In this document: positions 1-9,800 of the stretch, in pieces
Numbering within the stretch: position 1 is the first letter of the stretch
How the letters are laid out: every line of letters starts with the position of its first letter
DNA from: Elephas maximus indicus
Lineage: Eukaryota; Chordata; Mammalia; Proboscidea; Elephantidae
Length of the DNA: 64,000 bases
Assembly: GCF_024166365.1 (NCBI RefSeq)
Contig: NC_064827.1
Location: 15,789,001 to 15,853,000, forward strand
Reading direction: 5' to 3'
Notes under the pieces: model-generated
What the model was told of the DNA's origin: nothing
The model's database searches: none
Seen by the model: only the letters and a program-made list of their open reading frames with translations
Translations under genes and position numbers: made by a program

Positions 1-16
1 AAAGACAGGTGCATAC

Positions 17-318
17 CTGGTGAATTTGCCACTGAGTCAAAATGACAGTTTGCCAGGACAGCATGCTGGGCTCCCCCTCTGGGTTCCAGCTTCACCACAA
101 CATTGGTGATGTTGTCATAATAGCTTGTGAAACCTCCTAAGAAGTCGATGCTAAAGGAGCCTGTAGGCCGTTGTACATCCACTGCAATCTCATGGACGCT
201 GTTGCTTTGATCTTCAATAAGTTTAATCTGCTCCAAAAGATAGCGCACTGTCAGAACTTCATTCTCGGGACTTCCTGTAGTCCTGGGGCCGATGGATGTT
301 ATATGTTCAAGATAATTC
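17..318 (-). CDS. ERMP1: ERMP1 exon 2 (M28-family ER metallopeptidase, start of luminal peptidase domain)
   Basis: The complement has an AG acceptor (319-320) and a GT donor (15-16, reading CACCAG|GTATGC). It translates without a stop from a split Arg codon through [20 protein letters not shown] to a [10 protein letters not shown] end. This closely matches human ERMP1 just after its first transmembrane helix. The 302-bp length (1 + 100 codons + 1) fits phase 2 in and phase 1 out, agreeing with exon 1. ERMP1 (Felix-ina) is a multi-pass ER membrane zinc metallopeptidase of family M28; the His in HFDS is the first expected zinc ligand, and the next motif (GASDD) must lie in exon 3 outside the window. 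The frame is intact, so this looks like a functional gene. Identification is from remembered family sequence, not a database search. Confidence 0.95.
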
Positions 319-455
319 CTGAAAGTGACCAAAAGAAAGATGGCAAAGGCTTAGCTAGGCTTAAAACTAACATATAGCACAGAGCAACTTTTCCACTGTG
401 CTCTCCCCTCCCTCCAAAAAAGCTTATTTCTCTGACTTCTCACATACACAAAACT

Positions 456-632
456 AAAAAAAAAAAAAAACCCCATTGCTGATTTGCTGACAAGCTGATT
501 CCAGCTCATGGCAACCCCATGTGTTACAGAGTACAACTGCTCCACAGGGTTTTTCTTGGCTGTAATCATTACAGAAGGAGATGACCAAGTCTTTCTTCCA
601 ATGTACCATGGAACTGTGCCACCCAGAGACCT
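456..632 (-). mobile_element. AfroSINE-type SINE fragment
   Basis: It begins with an A-rich run, then the inverted SINE tail and body (CCATTGCTG..., CAGAGTACAACTGCTCCACAGGG, TGGCTGTAATC). The tRNA-like head is largely missing. It lies in ERMP1 intron 1. Confidence 0.7.
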
Positions 633-1360
633 TCATACATACAAGGGCATTTTATTATCCCAGGCAACGTGTGAAAATCACCTATAAAGTCCCATCCTTT
701 TATTGTGCCTTCCAAGAGTGGATGCCTTCAGAATTTTCTCCATCTACCGTACTCCCAGCTTATCCCAATCCCCAAAGCAAACCATGTATTGGGTAGGTTA
801 CTGATTGCACGTATCCCTAGCAGAGGACAATGAACACAAACATTATGTCATGGGGTAAAATATAGAAAAACTTTTTAATTGTAAAGAATGGACCCTGCCC
901 CCACTGTACACACACAAAGCCTAAAAACTTCAATTCAGGCCAAAAAGAACTTTACTCCTAAGGCAAACACTTTCGTGTGTGTGTTTTCGATGTATTCCAA
1001 GTGGGAAAAAAAGAGGGGGAGGCTGTGTTCCAGAAAGTCCTTAAGAAAATAAACTTTCAGCACTTTGTATTCAAAGAAAAAGTTTTAAAAATACAGTGGC
1101 TATTGAAGAAAACTTTCTGTTCGCTTATGACTGTAAAAGCTGAGACACTTAAGTAACAACATCTTTGGCTTAATGGTCTTTCCTAACATCCTTAAAGGTC
1201 TTTTCTCTTTTTTTCCTAATAAAAAAAAGTCAAACCTTGACACTAATCCAGGGGCCAAGGGCAAACTTCAGGAATCTGGGAACTTCCGAAACTGTGTGCA
1301 AATTGTGAGCGGCAGGTCTTTCAGGGAGTTGCCATAGCTTCACATTTCGGTACTGAGACA

Positions 1361-1374
1361 CCCCCCCCCCCCCC
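1361..1374. repeat. poly-C run (14 C)
   Basis: An uninterrupted homopolymer in ERMP1 intron 1; its length is likely to be polymorphic or prone to sequencing error. Confidence 0.95.
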
Positions 1375-1639
1375 ACACCCAAAGTTAAAGACCACTGCAC
1401 TATTCCCTTGCAACAACCTCCAAAAGCGAATTTATAAAAGTCTAGGTATACAAATTTCACTCTCCTTCGATTCATTTGGAAAGCAAGAGGGCCCAGCCAC
1501 GATAGAAAGTGAAAGTTGCTCCCGAAGATGGGACGATGCCCGACAACCAGCCACTAGCAAGTAGGGCAGAAGGAACGGAGAAGCAGGCACAACGCACCCC
1601 GCCACCCCAAGTCCGCACCACGAGTTTAACGGGGGTCCC

Positions 1640-2360
1640 CTCAAGCCCCACGTCCAGCAAGTGGAGCTCCGCAGAGATGCGCAGTGCCACCCCACCCCAC
1701 GTGCGACCGGGTACCCGCCGAGCCCGGGTGCTACCGGGGGAGGGCGCACGCAGCAGGGCGCTGCCGGGCCAGCGCCGTCCAGGGGCGCGCGGGCGAGCCG
1801 GTACCTGGCTTGGCGCGCGTCGAACTCCCCGCGGCTTCCCGCGGGCCCGCGCAGCACCAGCTGCTGCAGCGAGAGCTGCACAAGCGCCCGCAGCGCGAGC
1901 AGGTAGAGCACGAGCCCCAACGCGGCGCGTCCCTCGGACAGCCCGGTCCCCGCGTCGCCGCCGGGGCTCCGCTTCCGCGTCCTCGCGCCGCCGCCGCGCG
2001 CGGCCACCAGGGGCTCCGGAGCCAGGGCCTCCCTCTCGGGCTGCAGCGCCGCCGCCTCTGCAGGGCCCTCCCGGCGCTCCCCTCCGACACGGTGCCGCCT
2101 CACGGCCGCCGACTCCGCACCCCACTCCATGGCCACCAGCCTCCGCCACCGCCGGCCAACCGCCCGGCCCGTGACAGCCCCGGAGCCAGCGGCGGCCGAG
2201 CGCCTCCTAGTGAGCGGACGGCGCCTGCAGAGGGCCAAACTTGTTCTGATTGGCCGGCCGCGCGCTGCGCCCAGCCTCCCGGGGCAGAGCGTGAGCGGGC
2301 CCGCGGCCGGGCGGGGCGTGCCGGATGGGACGTCCCCCTTAGGGGCTTCCCGGCAGGTGT
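1640..2360 (-). promoter_or_regulatory. ERMP1: ERMP1 CpG-island promoter with CCAAT and GC boxes
   Basis: A sharp block of dense CpG covers exon 1 and its upstream side, the only such block in the first 16 kb. Reading toward ERMP1, an inverted CCAAT (ATTGG at 2249-2253, context GGCCAATCAG on the minus strand) lies about 120 bp upstream of the ATG, and a GC box (GGGCGGGGCG, about 2309-2318) about 180 bp upstream. No TATA box is visible. This is typical of a broadly expressed housekeeping-type promoter. The transcription start is inferred to lie between about 2140 and 2240. Confidence 0.8.
1805..2130 (-). CDS. ERMP1: ERMP1 exon 1 coding part (N-terminus and first transmembrane helix)
   Basis: The ATG is at 2130-2128 on the complement. 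The reading frame starts MEWGAESAAVRRHRVGGERR, as in human ERMP1 (MEWGSESAAVRRHRVG...), which fixes the start although the frame is open upstream. It encodes 108 residues plus two bases: a charged cytosolic N-terminus with a TRKRSPGG motif (residues 51-58), then a hydrophobic helix at about residues 69-92, ending GEFDARQA. The donor reads GCCAG|GTACCG at 1805/1804, phase 2, matching exon 2. The segment is very GC-rich because it lies in the CpG island. Long overlapping ORFs on both strands over 1430-2460 are GC-driven shadows; the 111 in-frame codons upstream of the ATG show no conservation with the family. Confidence 0.95.
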
Positions 2361-2571
2361 AAGCGGGGATCTCCTGACGGGAAACGTGCAGCCTGAACAA
2401 AGAGAAAAGTGAAAGATCGGTTTTAAAGGAACGCGCAAGTCTCTTACGGTGCAGCAGGCACAAGAACCAGGTAAGGGCCCGACTTCCGTAACAGCCTCTG
2501 AAAAAAGTCAGCGCCTGGCTCTTAAAATGAGAAACAGGAGTGTGCAGAGGAGGCCTAGCGGTATGCTTTGA

Positions 2572-3313
2572 GGACCGTTATCACAAATGACAGTACCCTG
2601 CTTGCTGAAAGTGAAGAGGACTTAAAGCACTTCCTGATGAAAATCAAAGACCACAGCCTTCAGCATGGACTACACCTCAACATAAAGAAAAGAAAAATCC
2701 TCACAACTGGACCAATAAGCAACATCATGACAAACGGAACCAGCAGACAGGAAATCAAACACCGTATTGCATTGGGCGGAGCTGCTGCAAAAGACCTCTT
2801 TAAAGTGTTGAAAAGCAAAGATGTCGCTTTGAAGACTAAGGTGCACTGGACCCAAGCCATGGTATTTTCAATTGCCTCATATGCATGTGAAAGCTGGACA
2901 GTGAATAAGGAAAACTGAAGAAGAATTGATGCCCTAGAATTATGGTGTTGGTGAAGAATATTGAATTTACCATGGACTGCCAGAAGGACAAACAAATGTG
3001 TCTTGGAAGAAGTACAGCTGGAATGCTCCTTAGAAGTGAGGATGGTGAGACTTTCTCCCAAGTAGTTTGGATGTGTTATCAGGAGGGATCATCCACTGGG
3101 GAGGGACATCATGCTTGGTAGAGGGTCAGTGAAAAAGAGGAAGACCCTTAATGAACTAGATTTACTCCGTGGCTCCAACAATAGGCTTAAACATAGCAAT
3201 GATTGCACGGATGGTACAGGATCAGGCAGCGTTTCATTCTGTTGTGCATAGGGTCTGTACATAGGATCGCCTTGAATCTGAAACGACTTAATGAAACCTA
3301 ACAATAATAACAC
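2572..3313 (+). mobile_element. RTE-type LINE, 3' end (decayed)
   Basis: Frame 2568-2918 reads STLLAESEEDLKHFLMKIKD and ASYACESWTVNKEN, the C-terminal part of the RTE reverse transcriptase. The usual YADD box is degraded (VITND). An internal deletion removes about 60 bases between the GPISNIM and QEIKHRIALG blocks relative to the other copies. The 3' tail ends AACGACTTAATGAAACCTAA, a mutated form of the family tail. This is a 5'-truncated, inactive copy. Confidence 0.85.
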
Positions 3314-3317
3314 AACA

Positions 3318-3396
3318 ATCTCATCGAGTCGTCAAAACCTTGTGAGGTAACCAATTCTCTTATTGTTTCCATTTTACAGATGATGCAAAAATAACA
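3318..3396 (-). repeat. MIR fragment
   Basis: AACCTTGTGAGGTA...CCATTTTACAGATGATG is the MIR core in inverse orientation. Confidence 0.55.
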
Positions 3397-3411
3397 GCCA
3401 TTATTTATTAA

Positions 3412-3462
3412 AGGAGCCCTGGTGGGGTGCCACAATGATTAAAGCCCACGGTTGCTGCGGTG
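3412..3462 (+). mobile_element. AfroSINE head fragment
   Basis: It starts GGAGCCCTGGTGGGGTGCCA and keeps the A-box-like part of the tRNA-derived head, then diverges. Confidence 0.5.
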
Positions 3463-3555
3463 CAGTGAATTACTTACTATGGCCCATCTAGCCGTGGTCT
3501 TTGTGACTCACACACACTGATCGAAGGGGACTATGCAAATAAGGTATATGGAACC

Positions 3556-4420
3556 TGTGATGGTTGAGGTCATGTGTCAACTTGGCTAGACTATGATTCC
3601 CAGTATTGTATGGTTGTCCTCCATTTTATGTATTGTAAATCATAACCTCTATATTTTAAATGGGAACCCTGGTAGCACAGTGGTTAAGAGCTATAGCTGC
3701 TAACCAAAAGGTCAGCGATTCGAATCCACCAGGTACTCATTGGAAAACCCTATGAGACAGTTCTACTCTGTCCTACAGGGTCACTGTGAGGTGGAATCAG
3801 CTCAACAGCAACGGGTGTGTGTTAATAAAGCAGCATTGGTGTGGGGCTGTATCTTGAGCCACAGTTACTAAAGTCCCACCCTTCCTTGGGGTGTGGCCTG
3901 CATCAAAGGTATATATTTGTGGGTGCTCTGACAGGGCTCTCTCTCTGCGTCTGGATCCTGTGTCTGGTTCATTGTTTTCTGACCTCCAGTTCTTGGAGCT
4001 TGAGCCAGCAGCAGCCTGCCACCTGACCTGCCAATTCTGAGCCTTGCTGGCTTTCGCAGTCCTGTGGGCCAGGGGCCTATTGTCTGACCTGATCCGCCAA
4101 CTTCCACAGCCTTGTGAGTCAGCAGCCTGTGCTCTGGGTTCATCAGCCCCTGCAGCTGGGGGTTCATGAGAAGCCTATGCCTGACTCACAGATTTGGGAC
4201 TTACCAGCCTCCACAACCATGTGAGCCATTTCCTAGGCACAATTTATGAGTTCTGTGAGGCGTTGAGGGAATTACGGAACCCAAAGACTGGAGGGAGAGT
4301 GCTGAGGGGAGAGGGAGTAATTGATGTTAGAGATGATGGAGTGGTACAGCAGCTTGGAAAAGTTAGACACTTGGGACATCTTTAACCTCCGCCTCATAGG
4401 AACCACCTTTGTGCTGATCC
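3556..4420 (+). mobile_element. ERVL/MLT2-like LTR, split by a SINE
   Basis: The left part (3556-3660) starts TGTGATGGTTGAGGTCATGT and CAACTTGGCTAG, as in ERVL-type LTR 5' ends. After a SINE insertion it continues with ATCTTGAGCCAC and GGGACTTACCAGCCTCCACA, an LTR 3' motif. Bases 4235-4420 resemble the segment downstream of the LTR near 8.3 kb (TGACCTCYGCCTCATAGG). There is no coding capacity. Confidence 0.5.
3661..3822 (+). mobile_element. AfroSINE (tRNA-derived SINE)
   Basis: Near-complete copy: AACCCTGGTAGCACAGTGGT head, B-box-like GATTCGAATCCACC, body and tail ending AGCTCAACAGCAACGG. It is inserted into the LTR above. Confidence 0.85.
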
Positions 4421-4433
4421 TTATAAAAGAAAT

Positions 4434-4620
4434 TTTTCACTTAGCTGCTAACCAAAAGATGGGCAGTTCGAACCCACCAGCCGCTCCACAGGAGAAAAAT
4501 GTGGCAGTCTTCTTCTGTAAAGATTTACAGCTTTGGAAACCCTATGGGGCAGTCCTGCTCTGTCCTGTCGGGTCACTATGAGTCAGAATTGACTCAACGG
4601 CAGTGGGATTGGGTTTTTTG
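4434..4620 (+). mobile_element. AfroSINE, long-body subtype
   Basis: AGCTGCTAACCAAAAGATGG, CAGTTCGAACCCACC, a middle block TGGCAGTCTTCTTCTGTAAA, and tail GACTCAACGGCAGTGG followed by T-rich sequence. Confidence 0.8.
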
Positions 4621-4634
4621 GATTAATTATTAAA

Positions 4635-4994
4635 TCCACCAGCTGTCTGCCAGTTTGTCATACTATGATGGCTTTTGTGTTGCTGTGATGCTGGAATACC
4701 AGCAGGGTCACCCATGGTGGACAGGTTTCAGGAGAGCTTCCAGACCAAGATAGACTAGAAAGAAAGACCTGGCAATCTACTTCCGAAATTATGGATCACA
4801 ACAGAATATTGTCTGATATAGTGCAGGAAGATGAGCCCCCTAGGTTGCAAGGCACTCAAAATGTACAGTGGCGGCAACAATGGATTCAAGTATACCAAAG
4901 ATGTGAGGATGCCACGGAACTAGGCATCGTTTTGTTCTGCCTTCCATGGGGTTGCCACGAGTCTGAACCAACTTGATGGCAACTAACAACAATT
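4635..4994 (+). mobile_element. Internally deleted RTE derivative
   Basis: The RTE 5' untranslated region (TGTGTTGCTGTGATGCTGGA ... GGAAGATGAGCCCCCTAGGT ... GGCACTCAAAAT) is joined directly to the RTE 3' end (CAACAATGG... to GATGGCAACTAACAACAA). No coding region lies between them, so this is a non-autonomous element. Confidence 0.75.
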
Positions 4995-5004
4995 TAGTGA
5001 ATAT

Positions 5005-5160
5005 CTGCTGTAAGCCATTAGCTGTGCTCAGCACTTTATATATGTTATCTTTTAATTCTCATGAAAATGCTGAGAAGGAAATCTTTTTATTTCCATTTAG
5101 TAGCTGAGGACCTTGCAGGTGACAGAGGCAGAATTTAAAGCTAATTCTGTGGGCTCCTAC
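5005..5160 (-). repeat. MIR
   Basis: GCTCAGCACTTTATATATGT, TTAATTCTCATGAAAATGCT and a TAGCTGAGGACCTTGCAGGT segment match MIR in inverse orientation. Confidence 0.6.
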
Positions 5161-5224
5161 TGCTAGATAGGGCACTTCAGAAAGTCAGAAAAGTCACTCC
5201 TACACGAAGCATATAGTCAAACAT

Positions 5225-5432
5225 TTCTTCAGTGAATGAATGGATGAAGATGTAACGAGTTTATGGCAGCAGCATAATTCTAGCTCTGTGAGATCCTTTC
5301 TTGTCCGTAATCTCCATGAAGCAGGGACAGTGTCCACCTTATTTATTCATCACTGTGTACCCAGTGCTTAGCTTGATGTCTAGCCACGGCCATCACCCAA
5401 TACATATTTATTGAATGAGTGAATGAATATAT
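5225..5432 (+). repeat. L2 3' end
   Basis: CATGAAGCAGGGACAGTGTC and ACATATTTATTGAATGAGTG are the diagnostic L2 3' terminal sequences. Confidence 0.7.
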
Positions 5433-5573
5433 ATTGTTATTTGTAAGAACTTACTAAGTCTTAGTAGTCTCTTCCCAAAATGTTAACCTTTCCACCCTTT
5501 TTTGGAAGTGAAGACTTCAGAAATGACTCTTATGTCCGCTGCAGTGTGGAAAGATGCTGAAGTCTCTAGTTCA

Positions 5574-5757
5574 TAGAAAAAAAAAAAAAACATTGCCGTC
5601 GAGTTGACTCCGACTCATAGAGTCCGACTCACAGTGACCCTGTAGGACAGAGTAGAACTGCCCCCATAGAGTTCCCAAGAAGCACCTGATGGATTTGAAC
5701 TGCCGACTTTTGGGTTAGCAGCCATAGCACTCAACCACTACGCCACCAGCATTTCCT
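5574..5757 (-). mobile_element. AfroSINE
   Basis: Inverse copy starting with an A-run and CATTGCCGTCGAGTTGACTC and ending at the head complement CCACTACGCCACCAGC. It contains a short internal repeat of the GACTCATAG/GACTCACAG segment. Confidence 0.8.
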
Positions 5758-5929
5758 ACTTCATAGAGGAAGGGCACGAATGCCTCATGGTCTTCTATGC
5801 TTTACTTATTTTATGCTGCCACTAGGTGGGCTAGGTGGGTATCAGAGAACCTGGGAACAAGTTACATACAGCTCTTAGCTGTATGTGAAGCTTTTCTGAC
5901 AATATCCCGTGAAGAGGTATAGCATAATA

Positions 5930-6056
5930 AAAAGAGCCTGGCTGCTGGAGTCAGATCGGAGTTCCTGAATCTGGTATCTTCAATACATATCACATAATCA
6001 CAGTGACTTTATCTGTGACAATGAAGATAATATCTGCCTTAAAGGACTTACTGGTT
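5930..6056 (+). repeat. MIR left part, split by a SINE
   Basis: AAGAGCCTGGCTGCTGGAGT through TTTATCTGTGACAATGAAGA is MIR; it resumes at 6427-6485 (AGTGAGGATTAATTAGCTAA) after the SINE below. Confidence 0.6.
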
Positions 6057-6426
6057 ATTGTTGTTGGTGATGTTGTTGTGGTGTGCCACCGAGTTGATTT
6101 TGAGTCATACAGACCCCATATAACAGAGTAGAACTACCCCATAGGATTTTCTTGGCTGTAATCTTTATAAAAGCAGATAAAATATCTGCCTTAAAGGACT
6201 TACTGGTTATTGTTGTTGGTGATGTTGTTGTGGTGTGCCACCGAGTTGATTTTGAGTCATACAGACCCCATATAACAGAGTAGAACTACCCCATAGGATT
6301 TTCTTGGCTGTAATCTTTATAAAAGCAGATAGCCAGGTCTTTCTCCCACAGAGCCACTAGTGGATTCAAACCACCAACCTTTCTGTTAGCAGTCAAGCAC
6401 TTAACCATTACTCTACCAGGGCTCCT
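6057..6426 (-). mobile_element. AfroSINE carrying an exact tandem duplication
   Basis: Inverse long-body SINE (TTATTGTTGTTGGTGATGTT ... TACTCTACCAGGGCTCC). The segment at about 6031-6180, which includes a little flanking MIR, is repeated at about 6183-6330 with no mismatch that I can see; the period is 152 bp. The element interrupts a MIR. Confidence 0.85.
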
Positions 6427-6487
6427 TCTAAAGAGCTTCAGTGAGGATTAATTAGCTAACATATGTGAAAGACCCTAGCACATGAAC

Positions 6488-6690
6488 AAAAAGAAAAATC
6501 TATCGCCTTGCTCCTGAGTCAACTCGTGTCAACCCCATGTTACCGAATAAAATTCCTGGTTGTAATCTTTATAGAAGCAGATCTTCTGTAAAGATCTTCT
6601 GTAAATCTCCATGGTGCTTCTGGGTGGGTTCGAACCCCCACCTTCCAGTTAGTAGTCTAGCACAAACCATTTGTGGCACCCAGGGACCCT
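6488..6690 (-). mobile_element. AfroSINE, long-body subtype
   Basis: Inverse body TGGTTGTAATCTTTATAGAA, B-box complement GGTTCGAACC and head complement GTGGCACCCAGGGACCC. It includes a small repeat AAGATCTTCTGTAAAGATCT. Confidence 0.75.
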
Positions 6691-6943
6691 AAAAAACACA
6701 TAAGCCTTGCTAAATACTATTTTCCAGAATTTTTCTTTTCATTCAATCCCTTTCAGATTGAATTAAAAGGCATTTCCCTATCATGATTATCATAGAGCCC
6801 TAGATAGCAGAAATTATTATAGTTGGGATCTTGGAATAAGTTTTTCTCTGAGCTTGTGTAAATATGGTATTCACATGTGAATAGCTTAAAGCTACCAGTT
6901 GGTTATCTGCTCTGTGTCAGATACTGATCAACATGGTGGAAAT

Positions 6944-7276
6944 ATGTTGTTGTTGTTAGCTGCCCTTGAGTCAGCCTCTGACTTATGGTGGCCCCATGCA
7001 CAATAGAACAAAATTCCACGAAGTCCTGCAGCATCCCCATTATCGGTTGCAGATTAGCCTATTGTGATCCATAGGGTATTCATTGGCTAATCTTAAGAAA
7101 TAAATCACCAGGCCTTTTTTCTCAGTCTGTCTTGGTCTGGAAACTGCTGAAATCTATTCAGCGTTATAGCAACACACGGGTGGTAGCTGTGCATGAGAAT
7201 GCATCAGCCAGGAATTGAACCTGGGTCTCCTGCATGGTAGGTGAAAATTCTACCACCAAACCATCACTACCCCTGG
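6944..7276 (-). mobile_element. tRNA-Gly-headed SINE
   Basis: It starts TTGTTGTTGTTAGCTGCCCT (tail complement). The body includes CATTGGCTAATCTTAAGAAA. It ends with CAGGAATTGAACCTGGGTCT, CCTGCATGGTAGGTGAAAAT and TTCTACCACCAAACCATCAC, the complement of a tRNA-Gly(GCC)-like head. Confidence 0.8.
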
Positions 7277-7304
7277 TGGGAACATAGAGAAGAACAAATC
7301 AATG

Positions 7305-7735
7305 TTTCTGCTTTCATAGAGCTTACATTCAACTGGGGGAGACAATAAACAAATTGTGTGCGTGTGTGTGTGTGTGTATAAAATATTAGAGTTGAGGGCT
7401 ATGAAGAAAGATAAAGCAGGAAATTGAGAGTGACAGAAACTGCTGCTTTATGTAGAGTGATGAGGGAAGATCTGTCTGAGGTGACATTTGAGGTGAACGA
7501 AGGGATGAATAGGACCAGGGGAGAGAATGTTTCAGACAGAGGGAGAAGGATAGCAAAGGCCCTGAGCTGGGATGTTCACAAAGTAATATTGAGTACAGCA
7601 TGTGGCTAGAGCAACTGAGCAACAAGAAGGGTGGTGGAGAATTCAGTCAGAGAAGTGGGCAGGGCCAGCGCCAGGATTGTGGGGTGGGGTGCGTCTTGGC
7701 CACAGCAAGGACTTTGGGTTTTAGCGTAGTGGTGC
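7305..7735 (-). repeat. L2 fragment with a (TG)n run
   Basis: GAGCTTACATTCAACTGGGG, GATCTGTCTGAGGTGACATT and AAGGCCCTGAGCTGGGATGT match inverse L2 3' sequence. A (TG)n run lies at about 7355-7378. The small ORFs here are L2 remnants. Confidence 0.65.
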
Positions 7736-7737
7736 GG

Positions 7738-8540
7738 TGTGATGGATTGCTCTCGTGTGGCCTTTCCCGCCATGGTCTTGTAACTTTCACCCAAGTGATT
7801 GGGTGGGACGGTGCTAATAGAGTGATTGTAGCCCACAAAGGGAATTGGTCAGTTTTGCTATCCCACTGGACTTGAAATGAGCCATCCCAGAGGCGGGAAA
7901 AAGAGAATTCTACCACCACCAAGGAAGGAGAGCTAAGAGTAGAGTGTGTCCTTTGGACCTGGGATCCCTGTGCTGAGAAGCTCCTGGAACCAAGAGACCG
8001 AGAGAGAGAGAGCTGTAACACTGAAGACGACAAGAAACGGTGCCTGGAGAGGCCACCAGAAAACCACTCAGTGGGCTTCACGGCCCACAGAGTGAGAAAG
8101 CTGAGTACCTTTGTGCCAAGGCTTGCTGGCGAAGTGGGCATCTGTTGGCAGGGGCTGAAAGTGCTTTGTGGCACTTGCTTGAGCTGGACAGAGGCCAAGG
8201 GGCCAGAGAAGCATCCCTGCGAGCGTGGCTGGGAAGAGGCTGTCCTGATGGAAGAACTGTATCCTGAGCACTCCTGAGCCTGAATTATAACTTATTACTT
8301 CCTTAATAAACCCCATAATTGTGAGTACGGTCTGTGAGTTCTCCGTGGCCATTGCAGTGAATTATCGAACCCAGCAGAGCAGTAGAGAGTGCCATGGGAG
8401 GGACAGTTGGTGTCGGAATTGGTAACGATGGTGGAGAGAGGAGGCATATCTGACCTCTGCCTCATAGGGATCAGCCTTGGGCTGTTGATCTTTAGTCTCT
8501 TTCCCCCTGGTAAAGTTAAAGGAGGTCAGATACCTTCCCC
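7738..8540 (+). mobile_element. LTR-like endogenous retroviral element
   Basis: It begins TGTGATGGATTGCTCTCG and includes the LTR-style block GGAGAGCTAAGAGTAGAGTG, TCCTTTGGACCTGGGATCCC and a polyadenylation signal in CCTTAATAAACCCC (about 8300). The following stretch resembles the 3' part of the 3.5-4.4 kb element. There is no retained coding frame, and the ends are uncertain. Confidence 0.45.
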
Positions 8541-8904
8541 ACGCCATTTTTACAAGCGGGCAGCTGTGGGTGGTTTTGAGCAGTGAAAGGACAAGCTCTA
8601 ATTTTTGTATTACAAGATCCCTCAGGGTCTAATCCCAGGCAGAGTAGCGCCATGACCACACCTAGATAATATTGGCCCATAAAAGAATTTAATATTGTCT
8701 GGCCTTTGAAGTGTTTGAAGTCACTTTTGATCTGTAATTTTATTTGTGCAGAAAGTAGACTGCAGTGCATCGAAACACATAACCTTGTTCTTACGTGTCA
8801 AATTGGCGACGAGGATGGGATTGGAAGTGAAAGGTGTTGGCTGCCCATCTGGTAAGCCATGAATCACTGTGGTTTGAGACAATTCATCTGGCTAGTCTTG
8901 TGTG
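8541..8904. other. Unassigned sequence
   Basis: There is no coding frame, repeat family or regulatory motif that I can support. The short ORFs are chance frames. Confidence 0.5.
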
Positions 8905-9062
8905 GTAAACCCTGGTGGCATAGTGGTTAAGAGCTACAACTGCTAACTAAGAGGTCGGCAGTTCAAATCCACCAGGCATTCCTTGGAAGCTGTTTGGGGC
9001 AGTTCTACTCTGTCCTATAGGGTCACTATGAGTCAGAACTGACTCGATGGCAACAGGTTTTT
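8905..9062 (+). mobile_element. AfroSINE
   Basis: Complete copy: AACCCTGGTGGCATAGTGGT head, GGCAGTTCAAATCCACC, CTGTCCTATAGGGTCACTAT, tail GACTCGATGGCAACAGGTTT. Confidence 0.9.
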
Positions 9063-9281
9063 AGTCTTGTGTGCCCCTCCACCATGAGAAAATGAGAGCT
9101 AGACTGACCAACAGGAAGAGAGATGTCCCATTTCCCTTCTGTTTTGCCATCTTTCCAGTATTTCCTAGTAACGGCCAACGTGAGTAGAAGGTTGGAGAGC
9201 TGTCAGTATTCAGGAGACTCACCACTGTTTCTGTCTCCCACACAGGCCACTCCATAACCTGTGTGCCTCTTTCTTGGCAGA

Positions 9282-9437
9282 GACGGCAGAGGTCTATCTA
9301 TGGAAAATAGCGCCTAAGTCAATTCGTTTTGCATTGCTGAATGATCTCTCACACCTGGTGATGGAAACTGCCATGGCCAAGAGAAACTGCTCATTGGTGC
9401 CACTGCCCCATCCTCCCCAGGGCATTGGCCATACTTG
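9282..9437 (-). repeat. Unclassified dispersed repeat 'R', left piece
   Basis: Read on the minus strand, CCAGGTGTGAGAGATCATTC, AGCAATGCAAAACGAATTG and TAGGCGCTATTTTCC match the plus strand at 25340-25500 (CCAGCTGTGAGAGATCATGC, ACTAATTGCCACAGGCGCC) and more weakly 18125-18230. I do not recognise the family. A right piece appears to resume at 9766 after a DNA-transposon insertion. Confidence 0.6.
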
Positions 9438-9765
9438 CAGGGGTGGATTGTCATCTGTAGTGAGCAATTACACACTTTATCGCCACATGAAAGATTCTGC
9501 TTCTAGGTATGGTTGGCATCTGTCTCTCTCCCAACCCCACAGCGCCTTCCTACAGAATCAAAGCCTGTTTTCAAATTTGCAATATCCCTGACAGGGGCAG
9601 ATGACCCAGTAAGCAAGGTAAACATGGGCTTACTTGTCCGTATTTACTAATCTGTAACAAATAGATTAGTAAGTAGTGAACTCGGTGTGAAATAGTTCAC
9701 TACAGGTTAGTAAGTACACACGAGTAAGCCTGTGCTTACCTTGCATATTGGATAATCCACTCCTG
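9438..9765. mobile_element. hAT-like palindromic MITE, copy A
   Basis: The left end CAGGGGTGGATTGTC (9438) and the right end GATAATCCACTCCTG (to 9765) are inverted copies (13/15). They are flanked by CATACTTG and CATACCAG, a 6/8 match of the 8-bp length used by hAT elements. The inner 9592-9765 forms an imperfect palindrome with arms containing AAGCAAGGTAAACATGGGCT and AGCCTGTGCTTACCTTGC. A second terminus-like sequence at 9592 (CAGGGGCAGATGACCC) makes the true left end ambiguous. Confidence 0.65.
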
Positions 9766-9800
9766 CATACCAGCCATACCTTAGATACATCTCTGAGAGA
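9766..9800 (-). repeat. Dispersed repeat 'R', right piece
   Basis: CCAGCCATACCTTAGATACA and TCTCTGAGAGAC align with the complement of 25325-25355 (AGCCATGCC..., TAGATGCACCTCTAAGAC). This suggests the repeat continues past the inserted hAT-like element. Confidence 0.4.

Larger units (their letters stand above)
319..1804 (-). other. ERMP1: ERMP1 intron 1
   Basis: This intron is bounded by a GTACCG donor next to exon 1 and a TTTCAG acceptor next to exon 2, about 1.49 kb. It holds one minus-strand SINE fragment (456-632) and a run of 14 C (1361-1374). The stretch 640-1360 is AT-rich single-copy sequence with no recognisable feature. The short ORFs on either strand here have no family resemblance. 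Confidence 0.9.

Noticed and set aside
1432-2463. Overlapping ORFs of up to 343 codons on both strands in the CpG island
   Set aside because: They arise from high GC content with few stops. Only 2130-1805 (minus) matches a known protein; the rest runs through the splice donor or untranslated region.
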